A stretch of 64,000 bases of DNA from Parabacteroides acidifaciens (GCF_003363715.1 NZ_QREV01000015.1:6071-70070); one strand, 5' to 3'; shown: positions 27,053-36,258, counted from the first letter of the stretch. The notes: a model not told the origin generated them from the sequence alone. Program-made: numbers and translations.

Positions 27053-27882
27053 GACTTGGGAGACACATCTCCTTTCTTCAGTGCACGCCATACGAAGTAG
27101 ATCCCGGCTAAAACAAACGGAATACTGAGCCACTGCCCCATATTCAGCATCATATTAGCCTCAAACTCTTCCTGATTGTTTTTCAGGAACTCGATGAAAA
27201 AGCGCGAACCGAATACACAAATCATAAATACGCCAAAGATAAGTCCTTCCTTTTTCCAGGCATTCCTTTTGAAATAAAGCCACATACAGATAGCGAACGT
27301 CACTAAATAAGCACCCGCCTCATAAAGCTGTGTCGGATGGCTGGGAACGGTGAAGATAGGCTCCGCCCCTCTTTTCCAGGCGTGTAAATTCTCAATAAAG
27401 CGGAAACCCCACGGCAAGTCGGTGGGATGTCCGTATATTTCATGATTCATCAAATTACCCAAACGGATCATAGCCGCAACAAGGCCGGTCGGAACAACCA
27501 GCTTATCGAATGTCCAAAGCATACTGCGATGACTGACCCGCTTGGAATAAAAGTAGACAGCTATAATTATACCCAACGTTCCCCCGTGGCTGGCGAGTCC
27601 TCCTTCCCATATCTTCAGTATTTCGATCGGGTGGGCAAGATAATATTCCGGAGCATAGAACAGGCAATGTCCCAGGCGGGCACCAATGACAGTCCCTAAC
27701 ATCGTATAAATCAGCAGGGAGTCGATCCATGCCGGATTGAGTTTTTCTCTTTTCCACATCTTCTCCACAATCTTGTAACCGATCAGGAATCCGATGGCGA
27801 ATGCCAATCCATACCAGCGTATTTCACGCGAACCAATGGAAAAGATGGCGGGGTCAGCCGTCCAGGTAATAAAATCAAGCAT
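27049..27882 (-). CDS. lgt: Prolipoprotein diacylglyceryl transferase
   Basis: Inner-membrane enzyme that moves diacylglycerol from phosphatidylglycerol to the lipobox cysteine of prelipoproteins, the first step of lipoprotein maturation. The 277-residue protein has about seven hydrophobic segments. Conserved regions include LASHGGTLGIIIAVYFY (His-Gly motif), IRLGNLMNHEIYGHPTDLPW and HPTQLYEA. The many lipobox proteins in this window are likely substrates. It is adjacent to ddh (15 bases downstream of it). Confidence 0.95.
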   Translation of the reverse strand: MLDFITWTADPAIFSIGSREIRWYGLAFAIGFLIGYKIVEKMWKREKLNPAWIDSLLIYTMLGTVIGARLGHCLFYAPEYYLAHPIEILKIWEGGLASHGGTLGIIIAVYFYSKRVSHRSMLWTFDKLVVPTGLVAAMIRLGNLMNHEIYGHPTDLPWGFRFIENLHAWKRGAEPIFTVPSHPTQLYEAGAYLVTFAICMWLYFKRNAWKKEGLIFGVFMICVFGSRFFIEFLKNNQEEFEANMMLNMGQWLSIPFVLAGIYFVWRALKKGDVSPKS

Positions 27883-27897
27883 AATCTTTTCTAATTG

Positions 27898-28794
27898 TTA
27901 AACAAGGTGTTTAATCAAGTCTTCTCTGTCGCCATAAAGCATATCGATCACCGGCAATTCGATCATCGTGTAAGCGCCGGGCTGCTGCTTGAAGCTTGCG
28001 CGGGCCACACAAACCAGAATCTGTGCAGTAAGAGCGGGGTTGTTGATCTTCATGTCGAACTCGATCAACTGGTTCTGTGTCTTACCGGAAACGCCTTTGC
28101 GAACGAGGTTTACACCATGTCCCATATCTTTCAGGTCATCCACACAATCGACCTGGATCACATGCGTTTCGTCGTGTACAAAATAGTCGTCCGCCTTGAT
28201 AGCAGCAGCAACCTTATCGAATTCATATCCTTCTTTCACTTCGATATAAACCATACGGCGGTGAACACCTGTTCCCATCGGGATTGTCATAGACAGGGCA
28301 GCCTTTACGCCTTCGATCGCTTTAACGGCAACCGTATGTCCCATACTCATACCCGGTCCGAAGTTTGTATATGTAATGCCTTTCGGAACGATAGCCTGCA
28401 ACAACGCACGAACGATAGAGTCGCTTCCCGGGTCCCATCCGGCAGAGATTACCGCCACGGTATTATGAGCCTTGGCCACAGCGTCCAGCGAACGGCGCAA
28501 GTCGACAATACTTCCGTGAATATCGAAGCTATCCACCGTATTGATACCTAAAGAAAGGATTTCTTTGGCATACGTTTCAACGCTACGGGTCGGAGTCGCC
28601 AAAACAGCAACGTCCACTTTATCCAGTTTTGTGATATTATCAGTGACAGTGTACCCTTTCAATTCGTCCGGAATATCATTCGGATTACGACGTACAACAC
28701 CTGCTACTTCAAAATCAGGAGCAGCTTCCAGGGCCTCTAATACATACTTCCCAATATTGCCATATCCAACAATGGCAGCTCTAATCTTTTTCAT
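27898..28794 (-). CDS. ddh: meso-Diaminopimelate D-dehydrogenase
   Basis: NADPH-dependent enzyme of the one-step dehydrogenase branch of lysine/peptidoglycan-precursor synthesis: it forms meso-diaminopimelate from tetrahydrodipicolinate and ammonia. The Rossmann start is IRAAIVGYGNIGKYVLEALE. Family segments SAGWDPGSDSIVRALLQAI and GPGMSMGHTVAVKAIEGVK are present. The 298-residue length is near that of the classical enzyme (about 320). It lies upstream of lgt in the same direction. Ddh is typical of Bacteroidales. Confidence 0.92.
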   Translation of the reverse strand: MKKIRAAIVGYGNIGKYVLEALEAAPDFEVAGVVRRNPNDIPDELKGYTVTDNITKLDKVDVAVLATPTRSVETYAKEILSLGINTVDSFDIHGSIVDLRRSLDAVAKAHNTVAVISAGWDPGSDSIVRALLQAIVPKGITYTNFGPGMSMGHTVAVKAIEGVKAALSMTIPMGTGVHRRMVYIEVKEGYEFDKVAAAIKADDYFVHDETHVIQVDCVDDLKDMGHGVNLVRKGVSGKTQNQLIEFDMKINNPALTAQILVCVARASFKQQPGAYTMIELPVIDMLYGDREDLIKHLV

Positions 28795-29041
28795 ACTTTA
28801 GTTTTTACTTTTTCTTCAGCCACAAAAGTAGTTATAATTAAGGGATTGACAAAAGAGCAGCGTGTTGTTTTTGTTTAAATCCTATCCATTCACTCTTTCA
28901 TTATGCTAATCTTGAACAGAGATAGAATATCAAAACTGACAATTTTGTTAATCATATATCTTTCGGCGGTAATGGAAGATATTATTTGATCATAACAAAA
29001 TATAATACTTTGCATAGAGATATGCGAAAGAATGTATAAGT

Positions 29042-31684
29042 TTACAGCAACTTAAAACGTACCCTGAGCAATATCTCTCCGGGACGTAAATCGTACTCGG
29101 TATAATAGCGCCCCGTCTCATTAAAGACAGTCGATACATACCGACGGGTATTAAAGAGGTTCGTATAATCCAAACGGAACTCCACTGTTTTCAAGGTATA
29201 AGACAGGTTCAGATCGGCAAACCACATATTGCGGCTTCCGGAACGAATCGCGTCATTGTAGAAATGCTCGCACGACAAGCCTGCGATCAATTCCTTAACA
29301 GGTAACCAGTTGAATGATAACCGCTGGGAAAGTAAACAGACAGGAGCAACAGGCAACTCGCTCTCCTGAAACAGGCTTTTATTCCATGTTCCCCGGATTT
29401 TATAATCAAAGATTACTTTTCGATTCAATTTCGCATGAAACGAACCACCCAACGAAACGGCATGAGACCGATAACCGGAAATCATCCCTTGCAAAATCTG
29501 TAAAGAACGATTATAACGGTAGTCGGCCTTCAACGAAAACGAAGATTTTATCGCATCCAGGTCTTTTCCTATCACAAAGTCAGAAAAAAGCGACTGGATA
29601 TTGTTGGGATGCTGCAATGTCGACTTGCGCATCAAAATTCCTTCATACAGATATTCGCTCAGCAAACGAGAACGCGTATGCGTATAATAAGTCGTGAAAG
29701 AACCGAACATAGAAGAAAACGGACTCTTATAATCCAATATCCACCAAAGCGTATGTTGCTTCTGCCGGTCGCGTATCCCGTCATTCCGCAAAAGCTCCCG
29801 GTACGAAGTCATGACACTTCCGGTATAAGCCTCTTCTATTCCCGAAACCTCTTGAGAAAACGAATAATTTAAGGAAGAAGACAGATAAGCCGAAATCCGT
29901 TGTTCCAATACCAGAAACGGCTCCACAAAAAGATAATGGGAAGCATGCGTCTTCTCTCCGACTATATTGTCCCGCTCACGGACCAACAGATAGCGAACCG
30001 GACAAAACAGATGGAAATTCGTGTTAGACCCTAATGTAAAACTATGCGCAAGATGAAGTTTCCATTCATACGATTCCCGTTTCAGGTCATTCGAGAGCGA
30101 GTCTCCTCCAGCCGTTTCCACCGTGTTATCCACAAGCAGCAGATTACTCTTCAAATGTTGGATACGGACATTAAAGTCCAATGAATAATTTTGCACCACC
30201 GCCCCTTTCCGGCCATACGTAAACGAGTTGGCCGCAGTAAAATCTTTCATCCGGGCTTTTTGTTTCATCCAAGCCATCTCCGATGTGGCAGGCGGCAATA
30301 TTCCGTCATACAAAACAGGAGAAACCTCCAATGTTTGCGACATATCTTTATAACCGGCAAACGACGTTACCTTAAACATATGCTGCTCGTTCGTTTTCAC
30401 CCATTCAAACTGATTACTAAGTCCATATATAGGATTATCCAGATGCTCACGAATCGAGTCACCGGTAAAAATACGGCCGTTTTCCTTATCCCACCGTCCT
30501 TCCGCCTTAATCCGGTCTTTCAAATAGAAATCATCCGTATTCGCGTTCAGTTCCACATTGGCATCCATCCGGTTCTGATACAATCGGGAAAAGTTACACT
30601 CCCTTATTTTCAAACAACTGTCGCCCGGCAGGTAATAATCAGTTTCCGTACTGTTCTCCCTCTTCGGTTCGTCATAAGCATAATGGACATTCGTACTTAA
30701 AGTATAATGGTTTTTCAATGCCTGCAAATGATTCACCGTTCCAATATGCGCATCGTTAAAAAGATACCGCTGCTGACTCACTGCCGGTAACGCTGGCTTT
30801 AAAACGTGGAAAATATCCAAGTTTCGGACTTCCGGCTCCAAACTATATAAGCTATTCAATTCGCCGGTAACGTCCCTCCCGGAGTTATCTCCCTTATAAA
30901 CAGCCAAATCCTGTATCTTTTTAGAGAAATACATGCCCACCAGTTCATTACTTAGCAATAACGGTGAAGCCCCAGCCCCCAATTGTGCGGTAGCCAGAAC
31001 GACACCTTTGGCCGACTTTTTTAATTTCAGATTTATAGCAGCATCAGATGAAGGCTCATAGTCCTTCAGTGCTTTGACCGGCTGATGTTTCTGCAGGACT
31101 TGCACAGTCGCAATATCATTCGGATTCAGATTATTGGTCGCAATCCCATACCGGTCTTTCAATAAATCCATATCCTCTATATAGAAACGGTTGATCGGAT
31201 TATTCTGGTAAAGAATCATCCCATTATCCAAGACCTGTATCCCCGGCATCTTCCGGAGTACATCTTTCAGCGTCCGGTCCGTCTCGTCCGTAAATCGTTC
31301 CACATTATAATTCAGTGTATCTCCGGACTCATTGATTTTTGGAGCAACCACAATGACCTCCTTAATTGAAATCACCTCATCCCCCACCACGAAATTAATC
31401 GTCTGGCTTTCATTTGCAATATCTTTTACCACTTTCTTTAGGTTAAAACCCGCAACCGCCAAAATGAGGCTATCCTGTTTCCCATTATAAACAATCTGAT
31501 ATTCCCCCTTTTCATCCGATTGGGTATAAGCCAAAATCCGATTACTCCTAAGCGCATAAAGACTGACAGTCGCAGCATCTACGGCTTGTCCGGCTTTCTT
31601 ATCCGTAATAGTTCCTCTGATCAGGGTTTGTGAAGATAAAGAAGATACCAGAAAAAGGCAATATAGTACACACCGGGACTTCAT
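29042..31684 (-). CDS. TonB-dependent-receptor-like outer-membrane protein with carboxypeptidase-regulatory domain
   Basis: An 880-residue exported protein. A signal peptide (MKSRCVLYCLFLVSSLSSQ) is followed by a CarboxypepD_reg-like domain at about residues 22-105 (RGTITDKKAGQAVDAATVSLYA). A plug-like domain follows (TLKDVLRKMPGIQVLDNGMI, NPNDIATVQVLQKHQP). The rest is an aromatic, beta-strand-rich region ending in RVRFKLL, typical of an outer-membrane barrel. It overlaps the GLPGLI-family gene by 4 bases (ATGA), a recurrent Bacteroidetes pairing. Role unknown: possibly substrate import, or surface processing with the GLPGLI partner. Confidence 0.85.
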   Translation of the reverse strand: MKSRCVLYCLFLVSSLSSQTLIRGTITDKKAGQAVDAATVSLYALRSNRILAYTQSDEKGEYQIVYNGKQDSLILAVAGFNLKKVVKDIANESQTINFVVGDEVISIKEVIVVAPKINESGDTLNYNVERFTDETDRTLKDVLRKMPGIQVLDNGMILYQNNPINRFYIEDMDLLKDRYGIATNNLNPNDIATVQVLQKHQPVKALKDYEPSSDAAINLKLKKSAKGVVLATAQLGAGASPLLLSNELVGMYFSKKIQDLAVYKGDNSGRDVTGELNSLYSLEPEVRNLDIFHVLKPALPAVSQQRYLFNDAHIGTVNHLQALKNHYTLSTNVHYAYDEPKRENSTETDYYLPGDSCLKIRECNFSRLYQNRMDANVELNANTDDFYLKDRIKAEGRWDKENGRIFTGDSIREHLDNPIYGLSNQFEWVKTNEQHMFKVTSFAGYKDMSQTLEVSPVLYDGILPPATSEMAWMKQKARMKDFTAANSFTYGRKGAVVQNYSLDFNVRIQHLKSNLLLVDNTVETAGGDSLSNDLKRESYEWKLHLAHSFTLGSNTNFHLFCPVRYLLVRERDNIVGEKTHASHYLFVEPFLVLEQRISAYLSSSLNYSFSQEVSGIEEAYTGSVMTSYRELLRNDGIRDRQKQHTLWWILDYKSPFSSMFGSFTTYYTHTRSRLLSEYLYEGILMRKSTLQHPNNIQSLFSDFVIGKDLDAIKSSFSLKADYRYNRSLQILQGMISGYRSHAVSLGGSFHAKLNRKVIFDYKIRGTWNKSLFQESELPVAPVCLLSQRLSFNWLPVKELIAGLSCEHFYNDAIRSGSRNMWFADLNLSYTLKTVEFRLDYTNLFNTRRYVSTVFNETGRYYTEYDLRPGEILLRVRFKLL

Positions 31685-32568
31685 TCCCGCTCCAGTTCGT
31701 CAAATATACGTTTATCAGCTTCGAAACTCATCGAGAAAGTACCGTCAGTACCTAAAAAATGTCGTTTATTGTTTTTCTTAAACGCTAACTTCCTTATTTG
31801 TTTTCTGTCGGTCGTCACATATTGGTCTTTGTTCATCGTAATAGGAAAAGAGTCCAGTTTTTGGAGCCCAATCGCCTGAAAGATAAATAGACCATCGTCA
31901 ACCACAACTTTTAGAATAAGTCCCGGCAATCCATACAACTTCCAGGGACCATCTTGTAATGGGATATCCGGTGTGAACCAGGCAACATATCTCCTACCTC
32001 GAAAAGTAGTTTCCGCCTTTTGGGAGACATAGCCTAAAATGGTCATTGTATCTTCCTTCAACTCCCATGATTGGAGAGGTATCTCATCCATACATTTATA
32101 CATTTCAGTAATAGAACCATCTATGATGGTCGCTTTCTGCCTTTTTCTGTCTTTATACAACACGGCAGTCTCTCCCTTGCTCAGCAGTTCCCGATAATTC
32201 CCGTCGCCTTGCCCACGTAAAGCATCGATTTCCCCTTTTGTCATATGTTGCCTAATCAACTTGACACGAGGTCTTAGCTTTTCACCCTCAGCCCTATCCA
32301 GAGAATCCCGCATAATACGGTTCTGATCATAATACACAGAATACTTCGGTCCTATATCCAAAGTAAAAGTATCAACCACCTGTTCTTTCACCCCCTCATT
32401 CAAACAATATTGGGTAAATTCATACCAGCAACGGAGAGACGCTTTATCCAGAATTTCTTTTTTCAGCTTTCCCTCTATTCTATCTGATGTGCTTTTAGAC
32501 ATCACAAATTGGGAGCACAAAGGATTATTGATGACTACCAGAAAAATCAATAGGAATATGTTTTTCAT
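31681..32568 (-). CDS. GLPGLI family protein
   Basis: A 295-residue exported protein (signal peptide MKNIFLLIFLVVINNPLCSQ) with the diagnostic motif DGPWKLYGLPGLILKV at about residue 220 and the preceding WFTPDIPLQ. The family (TIGR01200) is restricted to Bacteroidetes and has no proven function. Genes of this family commonly lie next to TonB-dependent-receptor-like proteins, as here: its stop overlaps the receptor's start, so translation is probably coupled. A weak -7-like TATCTTTA lies upstream on the minus strand. Confidence 0.88.
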   Translation of the reverse strand: MKNIFLLIFLVVINNPLCSQFVMSKSTSDRIEGKLKKEILDKASLRCWYEFTQYCLNEGVKEQVVDTFTLDIGPKYSVYYDQNRIMRDSLDRAEGEKLRPRVKLIRQHMTKGEIDALRGQGDGNYRELLSKGETAVLYKDRKRQKATIIDGSITEMYKCMDEIPLQSWELKEDTMTILGYVSQKAETTFRGRRYVAWFTPDIPLQDGPWKLYGLPGLILKVVVDDGLFIFQAIGLQKLDSFPITMNKDQYVTTDRKQIRKLAFKKNNKRHFLGTDGTFSMSFEADKRIFDELERE

Positions 32569-32815
32569 GCCATTGCTTATTTATGGTTTCTTTGTAAAGA
32601 TAGGGACTATAAAATGATAAACAATGACAAAATTCAACTTTGTTTTCAGAGAATCGGCAAATGAGTTGATATAATATACATTCCTGATATGCCATATTTT
32701 TACAATTTTGTCCTTTGAAACAAAAAGAGAGAGCCATGAACAGCAAACTACTATACGCCGAAGTGAATGGAAAAAGTTGTCCCGATATCCTATGTCCATT
32801 CACAAAATTAAGTTA

Positions 32816-33220
32816 TCATCCTTCGTATCTAAATCTCATATAATTACTTAACAATATATTTGAGACAATGATAATTAGAATATAAGACAGACAAAGTATA
32901 TCCAGTTTTTTCTTCTTATCAACAGTAAGGTTAGCGAATGTTGTATATAATTTTTTGCGCTTTTTCTTATTATAATAAATCAAATCTACAATTAATACGA
33001 TTATACCTAAAACCAAATAAAAATGTGAAATAGATAAGACTGCATTAATATACGTGGAATTTCCAATAGATATTCCACATATATCCATAATAGGAATAAT
33101 CCCAAAAGATTGAAAAACAGAAAGTCCTACAATTGAATAAAAAGTAGGAGTTTTTTTCTCTTTTATCATCTTAGTATTCCACCAATATAATCGACAATAC
33201 ATATAATCAAAAAAGTTCAT
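32816..33220 (-). CDS. Small membrane protein, unknown function
   Basis: A 134-residue protein with three hydrophobic segments: about residues 26-50 (FYSIVGLSVFQSFGIIPIMDI), 60-82 (VLSISHFYLVLGIIVLIVDLIYY) and 108-126 (ILCLSYILIIIVSNILL), joined by a lysine-rich loop (NKKKRKKLY). Strongly AT-rich, like the four genes upstream of it. Small lysine-rich membrane proteins of this sort often accompany immunity-gene runs in Bacteroidetes, but I recognise no family. It is last in a same-strand group, 157 bases after the Imm26-like gene. Confidence 0.6.
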   Translation of the reverse strand: MNFFDYMYCRLYWWNTKMIKEKKTPTFYSIVGLSVFQSFGIIPIMDICGISIGNSTYINAVLSISHFYLVLGIIVLIVDLIYYNKKKRKKLYTTFANLTVDKKKKLDILCLSYILIIIVSNILLSNYMRFRYEG

Positions 33221-33377
33221 ACTATTTACTGTTTAGTTTTCATGTTTCTATTTACCTACTTGATTATCAATAGCATTTTAATATTCCAGGAGTAATCGCT
33301 TTTTCTATAACAGAAAGTGCAATCGCTTTTATATTTTCAGACTGTGCCTAATAAATGATTTAAAATATCACAAATAA

Positions 33378-33914
33378 TCACTTATCTTTATAGCCTTTAT
33401 ATTTGAATGTATATCGGCCATATTGCATACGATCAATTATATCAAGATAGGACATCACAGAACCGATCTCTACAGGTTGGATATCTTTAGTAAGCTTTCC
33501 TATCCGTATATGAGGTTCATTTATATGCCAGACATACCAATTTTCAGCAGGATCTACCCATTCTATTTCTGTCGGAGAATGAACTATGCATTCTTGCGCA
33601 GTTCCAAACAAAATTTTTTTATATTCTTCACTGCCTGTATCTTTTGATTTCCCCACCTTATACCAGGCATTATACACAACTCCAGATTTTAACACTGTAT
33701 GGGCGTAAAACTCAACTTCATCCTTCACTATATCATCTATTTCCGGCTTATTATCCATTGGATAATGTGTCTTAAACACACGGATAACAGAGCTATTCAG
33801 TTGTTCCATATCACTAACGATATACTGGAAATATCTTTTATATCGGCCATCAATTTCTGAGCAAAAAACATCCCCTATCTTTGTTACTATTCGCTTTCTT
33901 CTTTCATCTTTCAT
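33378..33914 (-). CDS. Imm26-type immunity protein
   Basis: A 178-residue soluble protein resembling Bacteroidetes immunity 26 family proteins: KIGDVFCSEIDGRYKRYFQYI, SSVIRVFKTHYPMDN, DEVEFYAHTVLKSGVVYNAW and NWYVWHINEPHIRIGKL. Imm26 proteins are antidotes in polymorphic-toxin loci, protecting a cell from toxins of sisters or rivals. No toxin, Rhs, VgrG or PAAR gene is visible on either side, so this looks like an orphan immunity gene. AT-rich compared with the housekeeping genes around it, which suggests transfer. The family call is from recalled motif similarity, not a search. Confidence 0.65.
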   Translation of the reverse strand: MKDERRKRIVTKIGDVFCSEIDGRYKRYFQYIVSDMEQLNSSVIRVFKTHYPMDNKPEIDDIVKDEVEFYAHTVLKSGVVYNAWYKVGKSKDTGSEEYKKILFGTAQECIVHSPTEIEWVDPAENWYVWHINEPHIRIGKLTKDIQPVEIGSVMSYLDIIDRMQYGRYTFKYKGYKDK

Positions 33915-33973
33915 ATCTTTATTTCTTTATTCCATACTATTTCCAGAATTTAGACCGTATTTCATTCCGCAAA

Positions 33974-34429
33974 CTAAATATTACACCCCATCTGGATAAA
34001 AAATGCTTTCATATCTTCATTAAATCTTTTCTTGTCGAATTTCTTTATCGCTATTGGATACTTTAGCTCTTCAAGAAACCGCATCACTGTATTTGCAATA
34101 ATATTATACCCCTCTTTTCTATCAGACACAATAAAAGCATCATAATTCAACACTAATTCACAAGAAAACAGTTTTGTTAATCGCACTTCTTCCACAGTGA
34201 GACCCTTCATACATTTATCTTTATAATATTTAGGTCTTCTGGGGTTAAAAAAATTTTGAAATCCAGGACTAACACAGATCAAGCTAATATCATATTGAGC
34301 AACACTTTCAAGATATTCTTTTTTAAAGAAAAATTCTTTCATCTTTTGATCCAGAATATCCAAATCTTCACGCTTTGATGTTTTGTCAAACTCAACAGAA
34401 AGCACAGAGCAATTAATAGAAATTTCCAT
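33974..34429 (-). CDS. Putative immunity protein (possibly Imm44-like)
   Basis: A 151-residue soluble protein with no signal peptide or membrane segment. It has an N-terminal strand-rich part (MEISINCSVLSVEF), a helix-rich middle, and the segment LFSCELVLNYDAFI followed by a C-terminal helix and QMGCNI. The order recalls Imm44-type proteins, but the similarity by eye is weak. Its position in an AT-rich run directly upstream of an Imm26-type gene is the better evidence for an immunity role. Could equally be an unrelated hypothetical protein. Confidence 0.5.
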   Translation of the reverse strand: MEISINCSVLSVEFDKTSKREDLDILDQKMKEFFFKKEYLESVAQYDISLICVSPGFQNFFNPRRPKYYKDKCMKGLTVEEVRLTKLFSCELVLNYDAFIVSDRKEGYNIIANTVMRFLEELKYPIAIKKFDKKRFNEDMKAFFIQMGCNI

Positions 34430-34498
34430 ATATACTTATATAAATTAATCCTTAATCATTCTAATTTTCCAATTTCATTATGATCCGTACTTTTTTAA

Positions 34499-34909
34499 TC
34501 ACAAACTATTATTTACTATTTCAACATCATTTTCTGATATTATTTTAACACATCCTCCATTAGTAAAAATAGAATAACATTTCAATTTACACAATCTTTC
34601 CATTGAAATATAATTCTTCATTTCCTCTTTATATTCTATCAAGATCGGATCTTTATCATTTATTTCGGAAGATGATATATAATAATCACCTACTATATTA
34701 TGATGTAAATCAATATAAGAACGATGCACATTTCTAAAAACACACTTTACTTGCGTTTCAAAATCCAACAAGTTATCATCCTCAACATCAGCATCACAAA
34801 TATTTAATACAAACTGAATTGAATTACTATTTTCGACATCAGCAAAATTACATAATAAACTTTTTATCACTACATCATGATAAAAATAATCATAAAATAG
34901 ATATTTCAT
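34499..34909 (-). CDS. Hypothetical protein in immunity-like run
   Basis: A 136-residue soluble, acidic and AT-rich gene product. It begins MKYLFYDYFYHDVVIKSLLC, a start that recalls small immunity-type proteins where an aromatic-rich strand opens the fold; the rest shows alternating strands (IQFVLNICDADVEDD, DLHHNIVGDYYISS). No family recognised. It starts one base after the stop of the upstream gene, so the two are almost surely co-transcribed and coupled. Confidence 0.5.
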   Translation of the reverse strand: MKYLFYDYFYHDVVIKSLLCNFADVENSNSIQFVLNICDADVEDDNLLDFETQVKCVFRNVHRSYIDLHHNIVGDYYISSSEINDKDPILIEYKEEMKNYISMERLCKLKCYSIFTNGGCVKIISENDVEIVNNSL

Positions 34910-34910
34910 G

Positions 34911-35357
34911 CTATATCACATTTACATTAAACTCTTCTTCATATATAGTCAAACCACCATTTTCACATTCATCTAACAAATCACATGAAATATTTAATGA
35001 CTTATCTATAGAAAAGATGTGTCCATCATATACCTTTAGCAATATTCGATTATCATGCAAAATAGCATAATGACAAAAATAATCGATAAGACTATCGTCT
35101 TTTATTAGTTTCTGTTCTAAATAAAGTATACAATCAGAAGACAGTTTAAAACAATAGTCATATTGATTTTTATACACGCCTATATCTGACAAATATCTTT
35201 TAATATCAAGAATACAACCATCATTAAATGCATTATTAATATAATCACCAACATACAATAAACTTTGAGATGGCAATTTACTCATAATTGATAATAATAA
35301 TTGAATTTTACAGTCTTCCATAATCATACACATCATACTAATTAAAACAAAAAACAT
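34911..35357 (-). CDS. Hypothetical protein, first of immunity-like run
   Basis: A 148-residue soluble protein from the first frame opening, or 136 residues if the later ATG at 35321 (MEDCKIQLLLSIMSKL) is the start. The hydrophobic first 12 residues of the longer form look like an artefact, so I favour the later start. Content is acidic and Ile/Leu/Tyr-rich (DYCFKLSSDCILYLEQ, HYAILHDNRILLKVYDGHIF). No family recognised. A -7 box lies about 33 bases upstream of the longer start, so this is likely the promoter-proximal gene of the AT-rich group. Confidence 0.5.
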   Translation of the reverse strand: MFFVLISMMCMIMEDCKIQLLLSIMSKLPSQSLLYVGDYINNAFNDGCILDIKRYLSDIGVYKNQYDYCFKLSSDCILYLEQKLIKDDSLIDYFCHYAILHDNRILLKVYDGHIFSIDKSLNISCDLLDECENGGLTIYEEEFNVNVI

Positions 35358-35389
35358 AAAATCATCGCTACTTATATTTCGTTTAACGA

Positions 35390-35397
35390 CAAAGATA
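35390..35397 (-). promoter_or_regulatory. -7 box for the AT-rich immunity-like run
   Basis: TATCTTTG on the minus strand matches TAnnTTTG. It could drive the same-strand genes from 35357 down to 33378 or 32816. Confidence 0.45.
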
Positions 35398-35635
35398 CCT
35401 ATTTTTCAAATCTATCTGTACATATAAGGACATTCGATTTTGCTTACCTTGATAATATTTTAAGCTTCCACTCACCTGATTGATTTTTCTCAAAATATTC
35501 ATATACGAACTACATCACTTTTATTCAAATTCATATTAGAAAATTCTCTTTCAACCTTAGAATGGTATTCTTTAATTTTCCAATGACCTTATTGTACAAA
35601 ATTTCTTTTCAAAGCCCCAAAACGCCCCCGAAAGC

Positions 35636-36099
35636 AAACAAATGTTAATCATGTTTTTCAGCCTCAAAAAGGGACTTTTTCCTCTTTTTCGGGAGTTCTT
35701 TGCCATTGCGACCGTCCTCTTCGCCATTATGACCGTCCCAATAGGTAGTGCACTCGGCAGCCCGCAAAGATTTAGACGGTCGTAATTGAGATTTGGACGG
35801 TCGTAATTGAAAAGAGGACCGTTTTCAGGGCAAAAAACCACCAAAATTTCCTTTGGATATTTGAAGCGCGGTCCGTTTTATTTTGCTACAAGCGATTCTC
35901 CGGGAGTTAAGGTTTATCACTTTGTCAGTATTTGCGCCTTTCAGCAAACAAACTGCACGCTTTTTGTAATGCCCCCGGCATCTCACTCCGCCTGTTGTCA
36001 AAAAAGAGAGGTGAAACGGTGAAAAAAGTCAATCAAAAATGGATCAACTTTTCGGACGAAATAGAAAAATGACCGGAAAAGGGGGTTATTGTATCATTT
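35636..36099. repeat. Dispersed non-coding repeat, copy 1 (464 bp)
   Basis: Aligns end to end by eye with 51113-51575 in the same orientation, roughly three quarters or more identical. It holds four 13-bp sites (consensus ATTACGACCGTCC): 35705-35717 and 35726-35738 forward, 35774-35786 and 35795-35807 reverse. Between them lies a conserved TAGTGCACTCGGCA. Near the right end both copies share GATCAACTTTTCGGACGAAA. No reading frame is preserved between the copies. This copy has no visible terminal inverted repeats. It fills most of the 929-bp gap between the immunity-like run and the isomerase gene; the rest (35398-35635 and 36100-36286) is AT-rich, with one hairpin. Confidence 0.85.
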
Positions 36100-36228
36100 A
36101 ACAATTAACAAAAGCTATGCATACCGGACTTGAAAGTAATCCAAAATTGCTTTATAGTTATCTTGCGCAGTAAGCCACGATACACTATGCTATCGGCAAG
36201 TTTTACGCCAAAAACCGCTTTAAAGACA

Positions 36229-36258
36229 GCGATTCTTACCGGTATCGGCAAGAATCGC
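36229..36258. terminator. Hairpin between repeat copy 1 and the isomerase gene
   Basis: GCGATTCTT pairs with AAGAATCGC (9 bp), and inner CCG-gtat-CGG extends the stem. On the plus strand a T-rich tail follows (CATTTATTTTCTTTT); on the minus strand, where the isomerase ends 28 bases upstream, the tail is weaker. It could serve the isomerase, or a plus-strand transcript out of the repeat. Confidence 0.55.

Noticed and set aside
27895-28551. 218-residue plus-strand ORF opposite ddh
   Set aside because: Antisense shadow of a well-supported gene; rich in Cys/His/Arg as expected from reverse reading.
35572-35844. 90-residue minus-strand ORF and a 71-residue plus-strand ORF (35807-36022) over repeat copy 1
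   Set aside because: Neither frame is kept in copy 2, and both contain the 13-bp sites; they are chance openings in a non-coding repeat.
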